NCBI GenBank assembly: GCA_000469685.2
Contig: LS997563.1
Span: 24,647,897-24,711,896, forward strand
Length of the DNA stretch: 64,000 bases
Origin: Haemonchus contortus
Lineage: Eukaryota; Nematoda; Chromadorea; Rhabditida; Trichostrongylidae
Direction of reading: 5' to 3'
Both the position numbers and the translations under genes were made by a program. Positions 55,201-64,000 of this stretch are shown one piece after another. The stretch's first letter is position 1; the number at the start of each line of letters is the position of its first letter. The notes below the pieces were generated by a model. The model was given only the letters and a program-made list of their open reading frames with translations. It made no database searches and had not been told where the DNA came from.

Positions 55201-58200
55201 CATCCAAACTTCATACAAGTTCGCTTCTGCGTTTAGACGATCTAGCGATTTTTCATGTTTTGCGGCCTATTTGACCTTTTGCCAGAGGGGAAATGCTGCT
55301 CAAAAAAATTTTCCTGTTGTTTGATAATTCGACGAGATCTTGGGAGAAATTTTGGAATGGAATAAGTTAATGTTCAAGCTTTCCTTCCTATGCACACATA
55401 ACTTGGTCGTCAAGTTCCAACATGAGTTCTCGGCAGTGTTAATAAATTTATATTACACTTGTTTGGGATAATAGAGGTATTGATTAATACGTAAACTAAC
55501 CTCCGCAAGTTATTTTGCTAACAGGCTAGATACACATTCAAGTAAACTACGATTCGGAATCATGTCAAGCATACCGAAACAACTCGGAATGATGATTTTT
55601 TCGTCTTGCTCATTCCGTGATCTGATGGTTTTGAGCAGAGTAAAAGCTAGTGATAGGTGGTCTTGGCTTCAGGAAAAGACCCCTGGACAATAGGAGTGTT
55701 CTGATATGAGGGAAGCGAAGCAGCTATCAAGTTGCCTCACACTAACATCTATTACAGATAGTCAATAGTTGAATTCGGAAAAAATCATGTGTCCCAACAT
55801 ACGTACCTTATCCATACCACGTGGTCCTTATTAGATGTGGCTCTTTCGTCAAAAAGTTCGACCCCCTTTCGACTAGTTGTGACGAGGGTGTGGTACGTTA
55901 GGAACGAAATGGCCGCGTCGCGGTGAGAGGGGCGTCGCGCGCGAAGGAATGTAGCAGGATGCAGCAGTAGGTAAGAAATACAAAAACAAAAGTACTAATA
56001 GTAGAATTATGCATAAAATAATGATCGCATATCGATTGAGCTGTATGAAGAACGCTACAGCGGTAATAACGGCAATGAGTGGTCCGCGACAGCCGCGCGC
56101 GGCAAATCGATTACCCAAGATCGTTCCTAACGCCCGTCTCCCGTTGTGATCACGGCCCTGTGTGAAATAACAAACTTCTGGTAGTTTGTGGACCGCTCAA
56201 CCAAATTGCCAAATTTTAGATACAATGGCTCCTGGACAATTACGAAACAGCGGACGGCACTTCCTTACCGCGATGTGCGCTCTATGACCATTACAAAAAG
56301 TAAGTTGCAGTAGCTTTTTTTTCCTGTCTTTTACGTCGACCCTACGATCGATGCCTCTTATTTGCCTGCGCTATTATCTCTTTCGAATGAACATTTGCTG
56401 AGATTACTTCAAACCGAATGCTTAGCGTGGACAACGTTGCTATGGGTGACCAAAGGAGCTGTCTTTCTCTGCAACGCCCAGTGCAGCAGCTGTTGTAAAG
56501 CAAAGCTGTGAATTATGAGCCAGGGATGCAAAGAAACCGCATGGTGAAGAATACTATAACTGCGGATCGCGTACCCTCGAAACCATCATATGGAAATAGC
56601 CCAGAACTTTCTGTGGCCTCACATTTCTACGGAACGTGTCACTTGTATTGCCTGTCATCACTTATCACTTTGAGCAGCGATTTGTTCAGGTGAGGGCCAG
56701 CGACTTCTTCATTCGCACGGGTCGCGAATCATTTCCTTGGATCCTCTCAGCTCAGAAACACGAAGCAAGTCATTTCTTCAGATAAGAGAACTCTGGGAAC
56801 TTTGGATTTCGCTCTGCACTAACATGTGTCGAGAAACTCCGAGCATATTCCCTTTCACGAAGCGCTGAATGAAGCTCAAACTGCCTGCATCAAGCCCAGG
56901 TCTCTGAGACGCAAGTCAAGGCAAAAAGGACCGCAGAGTTGATAAAAAGGGCACAAAACCAATTTCTTTGAGATCTTCACTACACGTCAATGTTCTTCTT
57001 GCTACCCACGTCTCCTGTTTCTTCTAAAGCTATGTTATCGTCATGTCGACTTTTCGACCCACGCACTCCTGGCCAGAACACTCAGAGACGCTCGCACTGT
57101 CGAGAGCGAACAGGGGAAAAGTACCAGTAGCCATTCCTTCTGATATTCGGCATTATATGCATGATGTCGCTTGCAGAGCGGAGAAGATTCAAGTACCGGG
57201 CCTTCACTTTCACGAATTCTAATGAATTCCAATTCCAAATGGAAAATCAGGATAGGGGAATGGCACTGAAAGGTTTCTGCAAGACGGTATCACATTGCTG
57301 AATTCCCTCTTCACGTTAATCAAGAATTCCTTGTAAAATGACGAGATGCTTATCGGAAGTTGATGTGGAACTCACAGGACCTCCCTATATCTTGAAAAGG
57401 ACAACCCTGGTGGCTCAAACCTCTAGTTAACGCTTTTGTCTCAACTGTATCAAAGGCCTTCTCCGATGAAAATCAAACATGACGGCATTCTGTACTTCAG
57501 CTATAGTCCACTAATTCTTGCGGCTGTGTTTAAATGAACCCCCTATGAGGGTTTGCTTGCTTGCTTGACTGCCCTTCACCCAGTGTTCTGTTAATTCTGT
57601 CAATGACTTGTGTGAATCTTGTGACCTGCCAATCTGATGCAGCAGGCAGGTTGGGCGGTAGCTGTCAGTATCTGATGTACTGAATGCTCTACTACGGCCT
57701 CTTATGTACAACACCACAGTCCTCCTGATCTTCTTCGGGGCTTGTCAGTCTTCGAAGGGGAGAGCGGAGGGTGCAACAAATCGGTCCTGCTTCAGGTGGT
57801 ACGTGAACAGGTGTACACGGTTGAATGGAAAAAAGAAGGAGTCATAGTTGACCTTACTCACTAGCTTTCGAGTGTCAATGAGTGTACTATCAAGACTTCG
57901 ATGGTAAGACATCTCATTCTTGCGGCTGGCCAAGTAATGCTAGTGCTTCTCCCGGCTTCGGGGGCTTCCACAGGAGCTCCTACTCATACGTCTCTCAGAT
58001 CTTCCTTTATCGTTTATCTACATGGATAGGCTTGCAAAATCAGCCGCTGTTAATTTCCTGCAGTTCGCACGACTCCGCGCTGACGTATCAGGAAAATTCA
58101 GAGACGCCTCCTGACGACTTTTGAGCTCTTCACTTTCACAGCCGTAATGTGAAAATGATGGGCCACCCACTCTTGGTCGCCGCTTTGAAAATCTTCGGTG

Positions 58201-61200
58201 GTCGACGTTCACTGACAAGGGCAACTCGAACCCGTGACCATGCGTGTGTGAAGTGCGCCACTTGTCACTGCAACACCTTCACCCTCATTGAATGAGTACA
58301 ATCAGCTTAAACTCGTGAATGGCTTCTGATTTTTTTCAAAACCTCCTATAAAAATGCCAGCTAGTAGTTCTTTGAAAAGAACATTTTTGGCACTTTCAGT
58401 AGACAGACAATATTTGTAGAGGAAGAACTCGCGAAAAATTGTCCTCCATTTAAGATTTATTCCTGCAGATACAAAATCACTTATTTCTAGGCATTGTAAC
58501 GAACATAAGCTGGATGCGGTGAATGCGGCATCTTTTGGGAAGTTGATCCGATCTGTGTTCAATGGTCTGCGGACTAGACGACTTGGTACTCGTGGCAACT
58601 CGAAGTACCACTATTATGGCATTCGTATCAAAGCAGACTCTCCACTAATGCAGAGCCACATTCCTGAACGATATTCGCCACACGAAGCATCGGCACCGAT
58701 CTGTCGGCCGTAAGTGTTTATATAGCAGTAGCAATCTCTATCTTAGTCTCTCATAGAGACCATAGCCGTATTTATGAGCCCATCTTGATGTGTGATTAGG
58801 TGAACTTCACTTTGCAGATCCCTCAAGCGTCCAAACACCGCGATGTCCATCCAACACAGTCGGCCAGCAAGCAGGTATCATTTTTATATTTCAGCGACGG
58901 GAACACCCTCTTAAAAAAGCGCGTCCAGCAAGTAGCTGGCCAAACATCCAGCACTTATTTGTGGTGTGTGGCCTGAATCCTTCGTGAGGACTTTTGAAAC
59001 GGTCATGGAAAATCGTTAGCTTTTCGAAAGATGGGGTAGAGCTAATACAGCACCTCACATTTTTATGACTGCGAGTGTTGCTTCCTCGACTTACGCTACT
59101 TTCTAGCAGTAGCTGACATCAAATCCCAGTATGAGTTACTAAGTCTCCCAGAAGAGGCAGTAGAACAGAAGTAAGGGCCGACATTCTTAGAATTGCTAAT
59201 CTCGATACGCCCTCTCCTTCGTTATTCTCGAGTGCAACTTATTGTAGGGTCAACAAGAAAGTTTTGCCACAAAAAATTCGAAGCCTTAAAAATTTGTATG
59301 AACAATGTGAACACGATAGCAAAGGTGATAAACTGCTGGGCATCTCCCTTGCAATCAAAGCAGTGAGTGAACGGGGACATGCACGTAGGCTTCCGCAGTA
59401 TTGCCGCCAATGAATGGACAACACCCGATTCGTACTATCACCTTCGTCCAGGCATTCCAAGGGAGAAACGCGGGTGTAGCGGCTTCATTTATCAGCAATC
59501 TATTGGATTCTAGCACTGCTCACCGATCGGAGGTCAACAATCGGTGGGACCGCGTTACTGCAGGAGATCCTAGCTTTCGAAGTAACGCGAGCATCGTACC
59601 ATAGTTTTCTGCGGTGTGAAAAGACCCATCCATAATGAGTTGCTAAGCGTAGATTAGATAGTCACAGCTGTCTCCTAACCGTATGAACCACAGGGTTTGG
59701 CCAATGCGGTAAGAAAAAGACGGTCAAAACCATGTTCCTGGTCCCTACAAGAGGACCGCACGTCGAAATTTCGCTATAGACACCTGTCCAAATTTCACCA
59801 CTCGCTTCGTTCCAGGTTTTTCATCGGTCGTACTCCCTGAACGTTGTCCCTTCTCACGACCATGAGCTCTGTGATCTCAAGCGTCTTTTTAGGGAAAAAA
59901 GTGGATTGTAACGTGATTTGGAAACGGCAATTGATGATTCCTTTGAGTCACAGCTTCTTGACTCTTCGACAAAAGGCATCAGTGATCAGCTCAAAAGATA
60001 GTAGAAGGCTGCTGATCTCTCTGGTGAATATATCTCCAAAACCCGATCAGTGTGGAAAACTTTGGAAATGAATTCAAAATGGCTTCCATTCTATCGCAGG
60101 GCTTTCTTGCAAACCTCTAATAGAAGCTGTTCAAAAGAAAGGAGTCTTTATCCACAAGCGTGCGCGCCATTATTCAAAAATGTTTCTAGAGGAGTCATTA
60201 AAATACAGCAAATTTTTTCAGCAGTCCCGCACCTCGACAGTCGCCAAACGCGCCGCCACCCTCGGTTGTTAACGGCCATCATTCTAGAAGTGACGGTAAG
60301 GACTTGTTCTCTCTCAACTATTTTGTCTGTAGGGCTTGTACAAGTGATCTCGCCTCTACAATAAGTGGCACCAGAAGAAATCATAGACCGTGCAAGCACT
60401 CAATTATTAACTTCCAACTAAATTTTTGATCTTTTTTATTCCAAAGAAGTGGTTTTTCAATTAAAATGAACAATTTTCATGTTGTATATATTCTGCTTCT
60501 CGTTTACATCTTTCGAGTGCCTGATGAGGTCTCCTTGCTAGAAGACATGTTACTTCGACTCGAAAAATTCACCCAGCCAAATTTTGAGTTCAGAACTTGA
60601 AACCTATGCTGTAGCAAGTTAAGCTCTTTACAATTCACACCTTTCTCATAGAATGAAGATTTTTTCCATTATAACGTAGAAGCACTCCATTTTCACTTCC
60701 ATTTCCTTTTTCGAAATTCTCTTACAAAAATCGGTTCACTCACTCTCCATCGAATTCTGCTAGACGGCCAGATGTGCGCCCATTGAGGTTTTCGTTCTTG
60801 AAATTGACATACCAATATACTACCACGAGCTGGTCCTTCATACACGCTCTCTTCACAAATAATACAAGTGTTCCGAGCAGCTTCTGCTATAAATGTCCCA
60901 AACATAAAATGAAAGGAACGCGGACGAGAGAACAAAAGCTAAAGCACGGCAAAACAGTACATTTCCATCCAACAGTCCTTGAGAATTCAAGGGCATATGG
61001 AATGTTCACCTTTGAAAATAGTTGTCACTTGATGTCCTACCTAATAGCTCATTGATCGTGAATCTGTCGTCTTCGTTGCAGCATCGGAACTGGACCGACT
61101 GTCCCTCGGCAGCGGGGAAGTGCCGTTTATCCAAACGCCACAATCTGACGGTTTGATTGAAGCTTTGCCAAAACTTGGGCTCGAACTAGCCCATGTCGTC

Positions 61201-63489
61201 ATGTTTGTCAACGCCTACAACCATAATTGTTCGGTGAGTTCCGTTTTTGGTCGAAGAAGTATTTTAAAAGAATTGTAGCTTTTATATATGATTCTCGCTC
61301 CATTCGTCTAAACAAATGTGCAGAATCAATAGCTCTTTTAATTAATATTATTATATTATATTTATAAACATAGTGCTCGTACAGATGTTAGGCACAAATT
61401 CTTCGGAAATCGCGTTGAATCAGTGTACAGTCGCTTAACTAAGTTTGACTAACTCCTTGAATCGACAGGTGTCCTCAAAGCTCATTCTAGTGAGATACTC
61501 CAACGAGGTCCAACGAAGCTCTAGAGGACTATAATTCTTAATTATATTGTGCTTCTGTGCGTATCTTGTTGTGATTTTGCTTCTGTTGCCATTCGGCAAC
61601 CACACATGTCAAGCATGTGATAAATGATTGGGTGATAAATAAATGAATCCTCTATCCTCTCTATATATAAAGCGCTAACTTTGTGTGCCCGTTTGTATGC
61701 CCGCTTGTGTGTCCTCCCAAAAGTCTCGTAGGCACGATCAAGAGCGTGGCGGTGAGAAAACAGTTATGAAATGGAAAGTCAGCCGATGCTCTTCTCATTG
61801 GTCCGTTGATTAATGTCCAGTCTATTATTTATGGCGTCACAGACTAAGAGTTACAACTCGCTTTCCCCCCCCCCCCCCCCCCCCCCCCTCCCCCTCCCAC
61901 CCACACGACAGTCAAACCCCTAGGGACTAGAGAAGGTTAGAATGGAAACAATTCCACTATCGCCTATTAGTGTCAAGAGATCAACCCACGAAGCGGCATC
62001 AGATTGTTCTATTTGGGGAATATTACCCAATGGAGAAACGGTTATGAAAAGGGAAGTCAACCGACACTGTTTATATTGGTCCTCTAGCAAATCGTAGGTA
62101 AGCGGTAGTGGGTATGACATGGTGCACGCGTTAAACTGGTAAATAAAGAAGTGATCACGAAGGAAGCCTCGGAGGAATTTTGGGTGGAGGGGTGCGGTGT
62201 ATTCGGAGTGCAGTGAAGGCTGCCCACTCAAGGGAATCCCATTTTGGAAATCCAAAGAACTGGTCGTAACCCACGTCAACAGTGGAAGGCACTTTTTTGA
62301 CACTTTGGACATGATGTAGCCATTTCTTGACGAAATCGCTACAACTGAAATCGCTTCCAAAACATGCCCTCCCCGTCATGATGATCTCCTACAAACCCCG
62401 CTTCCATCACTTTTGGAAAGTCTCTTTTTACGCCAAGTAAGCGGACTTTCTCGTTTTCTCCAACAACGATGTACTGTTACTCTACAATGACTTCATATTG
62501 AAAAGGATCCCTTAAAATTATTGTGAACTGTGCCTTCAAAGCCTCTTATCCGATCAGCCCCAGGCTCTTCTTGGTTCACGGTTTCTCTCATATTCATGTC
62601 ATTAACTTTTACGTTGCTTTTATGAATGCTCATTTATTTTCAGGAGGTCCTCTACTGCGTTAAACAACTTCAATTTGAACACATTGAAGAATACTGGGCT
62701 GCATTCTGGCAACCCGAAGACGATCTGGAAGATGAAGAGTTGGTTAACAGCGCTTTCCCGTTATATTTAATGAAGTGCCAGTGGTTTTCAGCAAAACTCT
62801 CGGCCAAGCACGCCTTTCTCAGCAACAGCTCTTCTCGCTTTGCACCCTTCCACAAATTCAGCACTGGATTATCAGCTTGGACTTGGCTTTCTACCAAACT
62901 GTCGTCGACATTCTTGTGCCTGATGTGCTGATGAGCAACATGTCTCGTAAGGGTCTAGATATTGAGTTCGGATAAAGCCTTTACATAGCATTAACATTCC
63001 AGCGCTCCTCACCCAGTCATGCCGAAACTTCGCAAAAAATGCTGAGCACTACTTGAAGAAGGCCATGCAAGGAGCTCCAGAGATCATTCAGAAGAAGAAG
63101 ATCCAGGCCGTCAAGTACATGGCGCAAGGACTCAGAAGGTGCCGGTCAACTTGCTACATTGGTCCTCGTGCATTAGGTGAAAGTCTTTAGATACACTTCA
63201 TTGAACCATCTGGCCCAAGCTGCTCGTGCTGTTCTTCAGAAGCCAGATCAAGTTATGGCAATGTACAATGACTATATCAGGTAACCTCAGAACTTCCAGT
63301 CTCTCATCTGATGCCAAAAGTCTAATGAGTTCCAGGGTTGACATGCAGCAAGTGCAAGAACAAGCTGGTTGGGTAAGCGGATGTGATCCATTAATGGTTC
63401 ACCACATACACAATGCTTTCAAAGACAACCTGCAGAAAATGGCGCCTATGGAGGAATGGGCTGAATGGCTTGAAAGTATCGTAGATCAG
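49237..63489 (+). CDS. daf-19: daf-19 / RFX transcription factor, 14 exons, 3'-incomplete
   Basis: This is an RFX winged-helix factor; in C. elegans, DAF-19 drives ciliary genes through X-box sites. Exons are 49,237-49,279, 50,864-50,975, 52,568-52,619, 52,687-52,815, 54,405-54,494, 56,220-56,299, 58,491-58,709, 58,818-58,874, 60,222-60,295, 61,082-61,233, 62,644-62,946, 63,003-63,138, 63,191-63,280 and 63,336-63,489. All are GT-AG with agreeing phases except inside exon 11. Exons 6-7 hold the DNA-binding domain ([52 protein letters not shown]). Exons 10-14 hold the conserved C-terminal dimerisation region ([62 protein letters not shown]). The N-terminal exons are Ser/Thr/Tyr-rich and probably regulatory. 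The initiating exon is upstream and not identified; the gene continues beyond the last exon. Exon 11 needs a one-base frame correction around 62,745-62,775. Confidence 0.95.
52885..54023 (-). other. Two open frames antisense in daf-19 intron 4
   Basis: Minus frames of 155 codons (54,023-53,556; Cys-rich, with [19 protein letters not shown] and [12 protein letters not shown]) and 141 codons (53,310-52,885) lie inside the 1.6-kb intron between daf-19 exons 4 and 5. The first has protein-like composition but no family I recognise. It could be a nested gene, a decayed element or chance. Confidence 0.3.
54805..55045 (-). repeat. tRNA-derived SINE in daf-19 intron 5
   Basis: TCAATCCCGTCTGAGGAATG, CGACTTCCATTCAGAATCGT and GTACAAGTCAGTGCTTTTAT match the family in reverse orientation. 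The B-box region is diverged (GATCCGGGATTCGG). Confidence 0.82.
55050..56215. other. daf-19 intron sequence, no further features
   Basis: Intron 5 sequence. An 81-codon minus frame (56,118-55,873) contains a hydrophobic stretch ([13 protein letters not shown]) but no recognisable domain. Confidence 0.4.
58195..58287 (-). repeat. tRNA-derived SINE head in daf-19 intron 6
   Basis: On the minus strand: GGTGTTGCAGTGACAAGTGG, CGCACTTCACACACGCATGG and the B box GGGTTCGAGTTGCCC. Only the tRNA-like head is present, just upstream of the DNA-binding-domain exon 7. Confidence 0.78.
61660..62120. repeat. Repeat cluster with C-rich tract in daf-19 intron 10
   Basis: GAGAAA(A)C(A/G)GTTATGAAA followed by GTCA(G/A)CCGA occurs at about 61,757 and 62,034, implying two diverged copies of one repeat. 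Between them, 61,866-61,888 is an unbroken C run followed by CCCTCCCACCC. The 146-codon minus frame at 62,360-61,920 crosses this and is not supported. Confidence 0.6.
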
Positions 63490-64000
63490 GTAGGAAATTG
63501 CGCATAGGTGGATAAAATATTTAGATTATCACCAAAAATTAATGCTAAGCAAGAATTTGCTCAATTTTCTATGGTTTCTAAGGAAAGAGATGCGACTGGC
63601 TCGCTAGCTTATTTCAGAGTTTTCTTTTGGTTTCCGGAATAGAGATTGATGTTTTGGATTTTGAAATAATAACTTTGATTAGACCTCGCATAGGTGTGAA
63701 TACTGAACCTCAAAGGTAGTCGTGTTGCAAATATTCCGGGGTTCTACCAGCAACTTCAGGTGTTATGAACTCTTTGTTTCTGTAAAGACCGTCTGGCTTT
63801 CGAGGCCAAGTAAACGTATTCAGGAATGAATGTCAATTTTTGAAAGCTCCGTGAAAGCGAACACATTTCTCAGGGAGTGAACAGAAAAGAATTTGACAAA
63901 ATGAGCACTGACACTTTTTGATGTCCATATGGAGGTTTTTTCAAACAAACAGTAGGATTAAAAACAACGTAGCGAGTGGTGCTAGTGCTTAGCTATACTT
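63490..64000 (+). other. daf-19 intron following exon 14, runs off the window
   Basis: The donor GTAGGAAAT follows exon 14 at 63,490. No further exon was recognised before the window ends. Confidence 0.6.

Noticed and set aside
61920..62360. 146-codon minus frame in daf-19 intron 10
   Set aside because: It crosses a repeat cluster next to the C run and shows no domain.

Overview
This is animal (not bacterial) DNA and most likely comes from a parasitic clade V nematode such as a strongylid or hookworm. The evidence is two conserved multi-exon genes with GT-AG introns (a WBP11 splicing-factor orthologue and a DAF-19-type RFX transcription factor), plus a dense load of nematode-type transposons (BEL/Pao, DIRS/PAT-like, Tc1, MULE, Helitron) and a tRNA-derived SINE family. 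The phylum is well supported; the exact group is inference.

Layout. 1-6 kb is gene-poor and made of diverged repeats and a GC-rich palindrome. 6.0-7.56 kb is a complete-length but frameshifted Tc1 element with TIRs and a TA target duplication. 7.62-10.75 kb is a Mutator-like (MULE) element with ~125-145 bp TIRs, a 9-bp target duplication and an 8-exon transposase gene. 10.8-13.8 kb holds diverged tandem repeats. 14.1-15.05 kb carries a tyrosine recombinase with its catalytic residues. 15.2-17.4 kb (minus) is a decayed Helitron helicase with a candidate 3' hairpin end. 17.96-18.6 kb (minus) is a broken CCHC-type gag-like gene, and 19.3-21.75 kb (minus) a decayed BEL/Pao pol. 22.3-31.6 kb is a decayed DIRS-type element (RT, RNase H, tyrosine recombinase, split direct repeats). 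A nearly complete 6,033-bp BEL element (23,221-29,253, minus) is inserted in the middle of its RNase H codons, with matching LTRs and a 5-bp target duplication.

31.6-33.9 kb is low-complexity sequence, including a 124-bp TA microsatellite. 33.95-38.87 kb (minus) is the complete 10-exon WBP11 orthologue, with a 495-bp inverted-repeat element in intron 1. 39-49 kb is mostly repeats (a MITE-like pair and SINE copies) with no gene I can name. From about 49.2 kb to the right edge (plus) runs the daf-19/RFX gene. Fourteen consecutive exons with consistent splice phases can be read, covering the winged-helix DNA-binding domain and the conserved C-terminal dimerisation region; the gene continues past the window. 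One exon (62,644-62,946) has a one-base frame break.

The two host genes are unrelated: WBP11 acts in pre-mRNA splicing and RFX/DAF-19 controls ciliary genes. The rest is a graveyard of nested mobile elements. I found no convincing novel biological system. The best material for follow-up is the nested BEL-in-DIRS insertion, the MULE with a readable pre-insertion site, the stand-alone recombinase, and the intronic inverted-repeat element.
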